From: Jeongeupia chitinilytica
GTDB lineage: Bacteria; Pseudomonadota; Gammaproteobacteria; Burkholderiales; Chitinibacteraceae
Length of the DNA stretch: 64,000 nt
Assembly: GCF_014652315.1 (NCBI RefSeq)
Contig: NZ_BMYO01000010.1
Location: 87,449 to 151,448 of the forward strand
Direction: 5' to 3'
The notes beneath the pieces are model-generated. The model saw only the letters and a program-made list of their open reading frames with translations. It had not been told where the DNA came from and did not search any database. Positions 24,270 to 32,684 of this stretch are shown in pieces. Both the position numbers and the translations under genes were made by a program. The stretch's first letter is position 1. Every line of letters begins with the position of its first letter.

Positions 24270-26156
24270 ATGAGCAAGGAAACGCTGGGCTTTCAGGCCG
24301 AGGTCAAACAGCTGCTGCAGCTGATGATTCACTCGCTGTACTCGAACAAGGAAATCTTCCTGCGCGAGCTGGTCTCGAACGCATCGGACGCCTGCGACAA
24401 ACTGCGCTTCGACGCCACGCAGCATCCGGACCTGTACGAGGGGGACGGCGAGCTGAACATCCGTGTTTCTTTCGACAAGGCAGCACGCACCGTCACGATC
24501 GCCGACAACGGCATCGGCATGCGGCGTGACGAAGTGGTCGCCAACATCGGCACCATCGCCCGCTCGGGCACCAAGGAATTCTTCAGCCAGCTGACCGGCG
24601 ACTCGGCCAAGGACTCGCACCTGATCGGCCAGTTCGGTGTCGGTTTCTACTCGGCCTTCATCGTTGCCGACAAGGTCACGCTGACGACGCGACGCGCCGG
24701 CGAAACGGCGGCAACGCGCTGGGAATCGGCGGGCGATGGCGAATACACGCTCGAAGACGTCGAGAAGACCGGTCGCGGCACCGAGATCGTGCTGCACCTG
24801 AAGGACGGCGAGGACGAATTCCTCAACGACTGGCGCCTGCGCAGCGTGATCACCCGCTACTCGGACCACATCAATCTGCCGATCCTGATGCCCAAACGCG
24901 CCGAACACGACGACGAAGGCAAGGAACTGCCGCCGTCGGGCGAATGGGAAGCCGTCAACCAGGCCAACGCATTGTGGACCCGCAGCAAGAGCGAGATCAG
25001 CGACGAGCAGTACAAGGAGTTCTACAAGCACGTCTCGCACGACTGGGAGGAGCCGCTGGCCTGGAGCCATGCGCGCATCGAAGGCCGGCAGGAATACACC
25101 GAGCTGCTGTACATCCCCAAGCAGGCGCCGTTCGACCTGTACGAGCGTGAACGCCGTCACGGCGTGAAGCTGTACGTGAAACGGGTCTTCATCATGGAAG
25201 ACACCGAAAAACTGATGCCGCAATACCTGCGCTTCGTGCGCGGCGTGATCGACTCGGCCGACCTGCCGCTGAACGTCTCGCGCGAGATCCTGCAGCAGAG
25301 CCGCGATGTCGAAGCCATCAAGACCGGCTGCGTCAAGAAGGTCCTCGGCCTGCTCGAAGACCTCGCCGAGAACCGCAAGGAAGACTACGCCTCGTTCTGG
25401 CAGACCTTCGGCAAGGTGCTGAAGGAAGGCGTCGGCGAGGACTTCACCAACAAGGAACGCATTGCCGCGCTTGCCCGTTTCGCGTCGACCGCCAATGAAG
25501 GCAGCGAACAGAACGTCAGCCTCGCCGACTACATCGGCCGGATGAAGGAAGGCCAGGAAGCGATCTACTACATCACCGCCGACACCTTTGCCGCCGCACA
25601 GCACAGCCCGCACCTCGAAGTCTTCCGGAAGAAGGGCATCGAAGTGCTGCTGCTGTCCGACCGCGTGGACGAATGGTTTGCATCGAGCCTGACCGAGTTC
25701 GACGGCAAGCCGCTGCAATCGGTGGCCAAGGGCGAGCTGAAGCTCGATGCCTTTGCCGACGAAGCCGAAAAACAGCAGCAGGAAGCGGCCGAAACCGAGT
25801 TCAAGTCGGTGCTCGACAAGGTCAAGGCGGCGCTCGACGGCCAGGTCAAGGACGTGCGCGTCACCACGCGACTGACGGACAGCCCGGCCTGCCTCGTGGT
25901 CGAAAACCACGACATGAGCGCCAACCTCGAACGCCTGCTGAAGTCGGCCGGCCAGGACGTCGGCGGCGTGAAGCCGATCCTCGAACTGAACCCGACCCAT
26001 CCGCTGGTGCAGAAACTCAAGGCCGAACTCGACGGTGAACGCTTCGGTGACTGGACCCACCTGCTCTACGATCAGGCCCTGCTCGCCGAAGGTGGCCAGC
26101 TCGACGACCCGGCCGGTTTCGTCAGGAACCTGAACAAGCTGATGCTGGTCGGCTAA
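24270..26156 (+). CDS. htpG: Hsp90 chaperone HtpG
   Basis: The start is the ATG at 24270 behind AAGGAGAACAC; 628 residues, normal for bacterial Hsp90. The N-terminal GHKL ATPase opens with LGFQAEVKQLLQLMIHSLYSNKEIFLRELVSNASDACDKL and has DNGIGM and GQFGVGFYSAF lid motifs (positions about 5-130; only key parts named). The middle domain carries the catalytic-Arg loop SREILQQSR (about 335). The C-terminal dimerisation domain ends without the eukaryotic MEEVD. Cytosolic folding chaperone. It has its own upstream gap after the porin terminator; no clear sigma-32 promoter was identified. Confidence 0.97.
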   Translation: MSKETLGFQAEVKQLLQLMIHSLYSNKEIFLRELVSNASDACDKLRFDATQHPDLYEGDGELNIRVSFDKAARTVTIADNGIGMRRDEVVANIGTIARSGTKEFFSQLTGDSAKDSHLIGQFGVGFYSAFIVADKVTLTTRRAGETAATRWESAGDGEYTLEDVEKTGRGTEIVLHLKDGEDEFLNDWRLRSVITRYSDHINLPILMPKRAEHDDEGKELPPSGEWEAVNQANALWTRSKSEISDEQYKEFYKHVSHDWEEPLAWSHARIEGRQEYTELLYIPKQAPFDLYERERRHGVKLYVKRVFIMEDTEKLMPQYLRFVRGVIDSADLPLNVSREILQQSRDVEAIKTGCVKKVLGLLEDLAENRKEDYASFWQTFGKVLKEGVGEDFTNKERIAALARFASTANEGSEQNVSLADYIGRMKEGQEAIYYITADTFAAAQHSPHLEVFRKKGIEVLLLSDRVDEWFASSLTEFDGKPLQSVAKGELKLDAFADEAEKQQQEAAETEFKSVLDKVKAALDGQVKDVRVTTRLTDSPACLVVENHDMSANLERLLKSAGQDVGGVKPILELNPTHPLVQKLKAELDGERFGDWTHLLYDQALLAEGGQLDDPAGFVRNLNKLMLVG

Positions 26157-26168
26157 TCGCCTCCGCCC

Positions 26169-26202
26169 AACAAAAAGACCGCTGATCGGCGGTCTTTTTG
26201 TT
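26169..26202. terminator. Bidirectional terminator between htpG and the BON gene
   Basis: AACAAAAAGACCGC and GCGGTCTTTTTGTT (14 bp) flank a 6-nt loop; T-tracts on both strands. Confidence 0.9.
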
Positions 26203-26227
26203 GGAACGAGCATCGGCGAAACGCAGC

Positions 26228-26545
26228 TCAGATTTTCAGCGGGCCGCCGGGCAGCTGCATGTCGCTGCGGATGTCGCGTACGCCGTCGATGCCCGATGCC
26301 ACCGAGACCGCGAGCGCACCGGTTGACGGTGTATCGACCGTGCCCTTGAGCGTGACCACGCCGTTGTGGCTGACCGCATGCAAATCGAACGCCTTGAGCT
26401 GCTTGTTCTGCTGCAGCGCAACGGTCGTGGCCCTGGCGATTTGCGGGTCCGACGGCCCGGCGCTGCCGGTCGCGACGGCAGCATGTGCATAGAGCCCCAG
26501 CGACAGCAGCGTGGCAATCAGGGCGGTCTTGGTTCGGGTTTTCAC
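26228..26545 (-). CDS. Periplasmic BON-domain protein
   Basis: The 105 residues begin at a GTG (26545) with GGAG upstream. A signal peptide (ALIATLLSLGLYAHA) is followed by a single BON domain (about 35-105: ARATTVALQQNKQLKAFDLHAVSHNGVVTLKGTVD, then GIDGVRDIRSDM). OsmY has two BON repeats and DolP has two; this protein has one. BON domains bind phospholipid surfaces of the envelope. The gene is preceded by a 155-nt leader, a perfect sigma-54 promoter and two GlrR-type sites that reach the glrR stop codon. It is thus most likely a GlrR target of envelope stress. Confidence 0.88.
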   Translation of the reverse strand: MKTRTKTALIATLLSLGLYAHAAVATGSAGPSDPQIARATTVALQQNKQLKAFDLHAVSHNGVVTLKGTVDTPSTGALAVSVASGIDGVRDIRSDMQLPGGPLKI

Positions 26546-26710
26546 GACATCTCCGGTACGGTAGGTTCAGCGGGCGCCATCCGGTCCTGCGCGGCCTGCG
26601 CCCCGGCTGGTCACGCCCCGGCCGATCACCGATCGATCGGGACATCCTGTTTCTCTTGCAGATGTGATTGGTGCTTGGCCCGACGTCGAATTGCGCCGGT
26701 AGCCATACCA

Positions 26711-26727
26711 ATGCAAGTGCCGTGCCA
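26711..26727 (-). promoter_or_regulatory. Sigma-54 (-24/-12) promoter for the BON gene
   Basis: On the minus strand it reads TGGCACGGCACTTGCAT, a full match to TGGCACG-N4-TTGCW with the required 10 nt between the GG and GC doublets. The expected start is near 26701. It is the only perfect sigma-54 site noticed in the window and it lies next to a sigma-54 activator gene. Confidence 0.8.
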
Positions 26728-26811
26728 TGTCGAGAAAATCGATAAAAATCAGGGGGCTACGCGTGAATCGGAACGGTGCGGCATGATCGGCTCGCGCCCG
26801 GAAGACCAAAC

Positions 26812-26829
26812 CGTCGCCGAACACCGACA
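26812..26829. promoter_or_regulatory. Putative GlrR activator site 1
   Basis: CGTC-N10-GACA, one mismatch from TGTC-N10-GACA, the motif bound by GlrR upstream of glmY in enterobacteria. It lies about 100 bp upstream of the sigma-54 promoter, a normal enhancer distance. Confidence 0.55.
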
Positions 26830-26882
26830 GATGTCGCGCCGCTTTACGCAACCCCCTGTTTCAGCAGCGGATTTTCATGTCG

Positions 26883-28231
<1,349 letters not shown>

Positions 28232-28235
<4 letters not shown>

Positions 28236-28780
28236 GGGGCCGCCTTGGGCTTGAGCGGCAGGCCGTGCTCGATCGCCTTGAGTGCGTTGAGCTTGTCGTT
28301 GAGGTCGTTGGCGCGCCGCTGCGCGTCCTTGAGCTGCTGGTTCAGCTTGTCGGTGTCGGCATCCTGACGGCGCAGTTCGGTGTACTGGGCCGACAGCCAC
28401 TGCACCAGCGGCCGTAATGCATCGGCCTGCGCCCCGCTTTGCTTCTGCTGCGCGTCGAGCAACGCGATCGCCCGTCCGAGGTCGCCGGAGCCGCGCAGCT
28501 GCGCGTACGCCATCGCCCGCTGGATCTGCGCGACTTCACCCGGCTCGGCAGCAAGGCGCGTGATCTCGCGGTTCAGCTCGGCCGGCGGGCGGACGCGCAA
28601 CGACACGGCGTAATCGAACAGCCCCCGCCAGTCGGGGAGCTCGACCGCCGCCGGCGCGCTGGCCACCGGCGGTCTGCTCGCCGGCGCGGACGCCACCGGC
28701 GCCGGCTTGGGCTCGGGCGGACTGACACAGGCGGCCAGCAGTAGGACGAGCAGCAGCTCAGGTCGTTTCGGTGCTTTCAT
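28232..28780 (-). CDS. qseG: QseG-like outer-membrane lipoprotein
   Basis: The 182-residue lipoprotein has a lipobox LLAA-C (Cys 18), a Pro/Ala-rich stretch (about 20-45) and then helical repeats: LPDWRGLFDYAVSLR, QIQRAMAYAQLRGSGDLGRAIALLD. It ends in a coiled coil rich in Lys/Asp/Leu (residues 130-170). The gene overlaps glrK at its start (23 bp) and glrR at its end. Its place between kinase and regulator is that of qseG (yfhG) in enterobacteria, where QseG contacts the sensor QseE/GlrK. Length is below the 237 residues of E. coli QseG. The name rests on position and layout. Confidence 0.75.
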
Positions 28781-30206
28781 CAGGTAACTCGATCCGGAAA
28801 TGGGCGCCCTTTGCACTCGGCAACAGGACGATACGGCCGCCGTGAGCGGCAAGATATTCACTGACAATGGACAAACCCAGCCCGCTACCGCGCCGGGCCC
28901 CGCCGGGCTGGCGCTCGCCCTGGACGAAGGGCTGGAAGATACGCGCAGCGTCGGCGTCGGCCACGCCGGGTCCCTGGTCGATGCAGTCGAGCATCGTTGC
29001 GCCGTCGGTCCGGGCCAGCACGAACCGGATCGCGCCACCGCGCGGGCTGAAACGGATCGCGTTCGACAGCAGGTTGCCGATCACGGCGCCCAGCTTGTCG
29101 GCATCACCGTCAAACGCCGGTGCTCCGCCTTCAACACCGACGGTCAGCGCCAGCGCCTGCCACTGCAGACGTTGTGCCTCGATCACCGAAGCAATCAATG
29201 CCTGCAAATCGATCGGCACACGGACGAGTGCCCGCGCCGAAAAGTGCATTGCGTGATAGCGCAGCAGATCCTCGATCTGTCGCTGCAGCGCGGCGACGTT
29301 GTTCGCCAGAATGTCGACGACTTCGCGCTGGCCGGTATTCAGTACGCCGGGGACTTCGTCCTCGAGCAGCGCGACGCCCTCCCTCAGCGAGGCCAGCGGC
29401 GTTTTCAGTTCGTGCGACACGTGGCTGACGAAGCGCGCCTTGTCGGCGTCGAGTTCGGCAAGACGCAGGCGCAACCAGTCGAGCTGAACGCCGAGCCGGC
29501 GCAGGTCGGCCGGTCCGCGCCGGACGGCAATCGGAGCCTCGAGCCGGCCTTCACCCAGCCGGTGGATCGCTGCTTCGATCTGCGCCAGCGGCCGGGCCAG
29601 CCAGCCGGCCAGCGCCAGAGCGATCAGCGCCGCAGCACCGATGGCCACGGCGACCATGACGGCGATGTTCCGGCGTTCGCGGTCGAGCTCGTCGAGCAGC
29701 GCATCGTTGCGTCGCTCGAGCTCGTGGCGGCTTTCCTGCGCGATCTGCTCGTTCAGGCTGCGCAAGCGGACGATCTGCTCGAACACCGTGGCCTGCAGCC
29801 CGCGATCCCGGAGCAGATCGCGTCCGAGCGCCGCACCGACCGTCTCGCCGAGCCGCGTCCAGTCCCGCAGCGACGTCGCCAGGGCGGCGTCACCACCGGC
29901 GTTGGCGGCGAGCCACTGAACGGCTTCGGTAGCGTCCTGGTGCGATTGCCGCGCACGCAGCAGGAAGCTGGCGTCGTCGAGTACCAGAAACTGGCGCAGG
30001 CTGCGCTCGAACAGCTGCGTACGCTCGTTCAGGCGTTCGACCGCCTCGGTCTGCCGGACTGCGGCATCGGAGAGCGACCGGCTCTGCACTGCCGTCTGTT
30101 CGAGGATCGACAGCGCGCGCAGCGACGTCGCGCTGAGCAGCGCGGCGGCGAGCACGAAGGCCAGCAGCAGCAATTGGCGGAAAGTGGGTTTGGTCAGCGT
30201 GGGCAT
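28758..30206 (-). CDS. glrK: GlrK (QseE) sensor histidine kinase
   Basis: The 482 residues begin with a membrane helix (about 10-32), then an extracytoplasmic helical sensor of about 140 residues rich in Gln, Arg and Glu (four-helix type), a second membrane helix (about 185-205), HAMP, the dimerisation motif FVSHVSHELKTPLASLREG with His about 265, and an ATPase domain with N, G1 (DQGPGV) and G2 (GSGLGLSIV) boxes. It overlaps qseG, forming a compact glrK-qseG-glrR operon. The enterobacterial system responds to envelope stress signals; the signal here is unknown. Confidence 0.9.
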   Translation of the reverse strand: MPTLTKPTFRQLLLLAFVLAAALLSATSLRALSILEQTAVQSRSLSDAAVRQTEAVERLNERTQLFERSLRQFLVLDDASFLLRARQSHQDATEAVQWLAANAGGDAALATSLRDWTRLGETVGAALGRDLLRDRGLQATVFEQIVRLRSLNEQIAQESRHELERRNDALLDELDRERRNIAVMVAVAIGAAALIALALAGWLARPLAQIEAAIHRLGEGRLEAPIAVRRGPADLRRLGVQLDWLRLRLAELDADKARFVSHVSHELKTPLASLREGVALLEDEVPGVLNTGQREVVDILANNVAALQRQIEDLLRYHAMHFSARALVRVPIDLQALIASVIEAQRLQWQALALTVGVEGGAPAFDGDADKLGAVIGNLLSNAIRFSPRGGAIRFVLARTDGATMLDCIDQGPGVADADAARIFQPFVQGERQPGGARRGSGLGLSIVSEYLAAHGGRIVLLPSAKGAHFRIELPDESTETT

Positions 30207-30244
30207 GCCGGCTCGGGATGGCGCGATGCCCCAAGTCTAGCGCG

Positions 30245-30694
30245 TCATTCGTCGCGCCGGGTTGACCTCGGTGCGGGCACGCGTGCGGCCAGATTGGAAT
30301 CGAGGTAATGGCGGCCGTCGGCCTTGAAGGCGAGAAAACGTACACCGACACGGAACTGCTGGAACTCGCTCGACAAAACCGTGTAGAGCACGCGGCTTTT
30401 CACTTCGAGAATGCGCGGGCGCTGACCGGCAGCCAGAGGGGGGACCGAAATCAGCACGGTCACCTGATCGGACACGGGCAGATTGTGATCCGACAGCAGA
30501 CTGAAACCGGAATGGGACAGGTCGAAGATTCGGCCGCGAAAGGTCTGCCGCTTGCCGGCATCCTGATAGACCAGCGAGACGCGCCAGTTCAGCAGGTAAT
30601 GCGGCTCACCCCGCGGCGAAAACCACGCGGTGTCGATCTGGTTGCCCTGCAGCTCGCGATGGAAGCCAAGTTCATCCGGTGTGTTCACAGTCAC
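30245..30694 (-). CDS. PilZ-like domain protein
   Basis: A 149-residue protein with one PilZ-like beta barrel at about residues 30-125. The second motif DLSHSGFSL fits the PilZ DxSxxG signature, but the N-terminal RxxxR that contacts cyclic di-GMP is not recognisable (NWRVSLVYQ at the matching place). It may therefore bind the nucleotide weakly or not at all. It lies 38 bp upstream of glrK in the same direction and could be the first gene of that operon. Cytoplasmic. Confidence 0.7.
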   Translation of the reverse strand: MTVNTPDELGFHRELQGNQIDTAWFSPRGEPHYLLNWRVSLVYQDAGKRQTFRGRIFDLSHSGFSLLSDHNLPVSDQVTVLISVPPLAAGQRPRILEVKSRVLYTVLSSEFQQFRVGVRFLAFKADGRHYLDSNLAARVPAPRSTRRDE

Positions 30695-30751
30695 ACTCCA
30701 TCAATCAGCGTTTGATTATACAGTCTGACGATAGTCGCGCTGCGAACAGGC

Positions 30752-30780
30752 AACAAAAAAGCCGAAGCATGCGCTTCGGC
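30752..30780 (-). terminator. Terminator of tRNA-Leu
   Basis: GCCGAAGC-GCAT-GCTTCGGC on the minus strand, followed by six Ts, 17 bp past the CCA end. Confidence 0.9.
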
Positions 30781-30796
30781 TTGGTATCGATCTGAA

Positions 30797-30881
30797 TGGT
30801 GCCGACAGTGAGACTCGAACTCACACAGCCGAAGCCACTACCCCCTCAAGATAGCGTGTCTACCAATTTCACCATGTCGGC
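30797..30881 (-). tRNA. tRNA-Leu (anticodon GAG)
   Basis: An 85-nt class II tRNA with acceptor stem GCCGACA/TGTCGGC, D-loop with GGTAGACAC, anticodon stem CTATC/GGTAG around the loop TTGAGGG (anticodon GAG at the middle), a variable arm typical of leucine tRNA (TGGCTTCGGCTG), T-arm GTGAG-TTCGAGT-CTCAC, discriminator A and encoded CCA. It reads CUC/CUU codons. Confidence 0.95.
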
Positions 30882-30941
30882 ATTCACAATCGATTTGCTT
30901 CACTCGCAGCGCTGAGGATGGCGCGCCTTGCGAGAGACGGG

Positions 30942-30970
30942 AATATACGCCAGCGACTACCGTCTGTCCA
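30942..30970 (-). promoter_or_regulatory. Sigma-70 promoter of tRNA-Leu
   Basis: On the minus strand TGGACA, a 17-bp spacer and TATATT, each one mismatch from consensus, lie 61 bp upstream of the tRNA 5' end. Confidence 0.75.
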
Positions 30971-31062
30971 GCGCCGGAGCGAAAAAAGTCATGGTCATGC
31001 TTGCCTTGTGCAAAGCCGCCATCCGCTATTAAATAAGCCATTCGTCCGATTCTTCCTTGGCC

Positions 31063-31977
31063 ATGACTCATCCCTTGCACACGCTATTGGAGCAGCACGG
31101 ACAAGCCCATCGCGCGCCGACCCGGCTGATCGAACAGTTCCCGCGCATCGCCAACCGCCTCGTCGAACTGTGGGGCACCGATGCGATGAGCGGTTATCTG
31201 GAATCGCTGATGATCATGGACCGTCCCGACCGGCAGGGCTTTCCGCCCGAGATCGGCATGGAACTGATGAGCTTCGGCAACGCGCACGACGACATCCTGC
31301 ACCGCCCTGCCGCCGAAGCCGGCGTCTGGGATCACGTCCGCGAGGCCGCGATCGACCAGCTCGACCGCCTCGGTCTGCGTGCCACCGTCGGCGACTTTCA
31401 CCGCCACGTCGGCCAGGGCAAGCCGGAAACGCTGCAGCTTTATCTGGATGCCGGGCTCAAGGTCGACAGCGCCGACGACAACGGCTGGACCGCGCTGATG
31501 CGCGCAAGCTTCGACGGCAGCATCAGCTCGGCCGAATGGCTGCTGACCCACGGTGCCGACATCCATGCCACGGACCGTGGCGGCTATACGCCGTTGCACT
31601 GGGCCGCGCTGAACGGCTACGACACGGTCGTGGACCTGCTGGTCAACCGCGGCGCCAACGTCAACGCCGAAAGCCAGAGCGGCTTTACCGCGCTGATTCA
31701 GGCTGCCAGCCGCGGCCATCTCGTCATCGTCAAGCGGCTGATCGCCGCCGGCGCCCGCGTCGGCACCAGTACGCCGGACGGCTGGACCGCATTGCACAAG
31801 GCCGTGGCCAACCGGCATACCGACGTCGCCATCCGGCTGCTCGACCATGGTGCCGATCCCGACGCGCGCCATCAGGACGGCAGCACGCCCTACACCATCG
31901 CGGCACAGACCGGTCAGCAACGGTTGTGCGAACTGATGCTGTTGACACAGTCGGTGCGCCAGCGCGAGCGCCATTAG
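31063..31977 (+). CDS. Ankyrin-repeat protein
   Basis: 304 residues. The N-terminal 100 residues are a helical domain of unknown type (PHPL...LIEQFPRIANRLVELWG...GFPPEIGMELMSFGNAHD). About residues 105-295 are five or six ankyrin repeats, recognised by NGWTALMRAS, GGYTPLHWAALNGYDTVVDLLVNRGANVNA, SGFTALIQAASRG and DGWTALHKAVANRHTDVAIRLLDHGADPDA. No signal peptide. It is a protein-protein interaction protein without a defined partner. It starts at the ATG at 31063; the ribosome site is weak. Confidence 0.85.
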   Translation: MTHPLHTLLEQHGQAHRAPTRLIEQFPRIANRLVELWGTDAMSGYLESLMIMDRPDRQGFPPEIGMELMSFGNAHDDILHRPAAEAGVWDHVREAAIDQLDRLGLRATVGDFHRHVGQGKPETLQLYLDAGLKVDSADDNGWTALMRASFDGSISSAEWLLTHGADIHATDRGGYTPLHWAALNGYDTVVDLLVNRGANVNAESQSGFTALIQAASRGHLVIVKRLIAAGARVGTSTPDGWTALHKAVANRHTDVAIRLLDHGADPDARHQDGSTPYTIAAQTGQQRLCELMLLTQSVRQRERH

Positions 31978-32071
31978 GCACCGCCGCCACCGGATGGTGT
32001 AGCCTTGCTGTGCCGCAACTCGTCATCATCAAGAAAGCGAGTACCGGCACCGCCAGGAACAGGAGAAAACA

Positions 32072-32575
32072 ATGGCCCAAATCTACAAGATCACCGCACG
32101 TGCCAGCAGCGCTCTGCCCGAATCGCTGCGTAGCAGCGACGGCATTCGCCAGGCGCTGGCAGCGGTGCACGAGTACTTCCCGCTCGACGACGTCCAGCTG
32201 ACCGATCAGGATCTCGACCGCCTGTGCGAAGCATCGCGCACGCTGGCGCGCCGCATTGCCGGCCGCGGCCACATCGATGTCGCCTTGCGCTTTACCGACC
32301 TGTGCGACATTTCCAGCGACCTGTTCAAGGAAGTGAAGGAAATCCGCAAGGCGATCAAGGATCTGCTCGGCGAGTACGAGGACGAGCTTGAGGAAAACTG
32401 CGTCGGCGCACTGCGCTACATCTCCGGCTTCCGCAACGAGATGGTGCCGGCGCTGGCGAATTCGATCCTGCTGCGCCGCTTTGCCAACTTCGTCGACGCG
32501 GTCGTGCTCGCCCAGATCCGCCACTCCGACGAAAACGTCGAAATCGAACTGCATCTGATCGAGCTGGCCAGCTGA
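32072..32575 (+). CDS. Conserved hypothetical protein, 167 aa
   Basis: Starts at the ATG at 32072 behind AGGAGAAAAC, so translation looks efficient. All-helical, acidic, no membrane segment. A long amphipathic helix DLFKEVKEIRKAIKDLLGEYEDELEENC sits in the middle. It follows the ankyrin gene by 94 bp in the same direction. Not recognised. Confidence 0.7.
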   Translation: MAQIYKITARASSALPESLRSSDGIRQALAAVHEYFPLDDVQLTDQDLDRLCEASRTLARRIAGRGHIDVALRFTDLCDISSDLFKEVKEIRKAIKDLLGEYEDELEENCVGALRYISGFRNEMVPALANSILLRRFANFVDAVVLAQIRHSDENVEIELHLIELAS

Positions 32576-32633
32576 TTCCGGCACCGGTCGATCCTGACGC
32601 CCCCAACCGGTCCGACGCCGCTGCGTGCGTCAG

Positions 32634-32674
32634 ACCAACAAAAAACCCCGCTTGACGCGGGGTTTTTTGTTGGT
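32634..32674. terminator. Bidirectional terminator between the 32072 gene and GH20
   Basis: An 18-bp perfect stem (32634-32651 with 32657-32674) around a 5-nt loop, containing A6 and T6 tracts, so it can act on both strands. Confidence 0.92.
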
Positions 32675-32684
32675 GCCAAGCCGG

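Larger units (their letters stand above)
26546..26882 (-). other. 337-bp intergenic region: leader and control region of the BON gene
   Basis: From the BON start outwards it holds a predicted leader of about 155 nt, the sigma-54 core promoter at 26711-26727, a near-match activator site at 26812-26829 and a perfect one at 26878-26895. No coding sequence, tRNA or terminator is apparent. The leader is long enough to hide a small RNA, by analogy with enterobacterial GlmY, but no GlmY-like sequence was recognised. Confidence 0.6.

Noticed and set aside
26678..26694. Second sigma-54-like site TGGCCC...TTGC on the plus strand
   Set aside because: The spacing between the GG and GC doublets is 4 nt too long for a functional -24/-12 promoter.
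30838..31080. 80-residue frame on the minus strand ending RHGEIGRHAILRG
   Set aside because: It is a known artefact produced by translating tRNA genes; the stretch is tRNA-Leu and its promoter.
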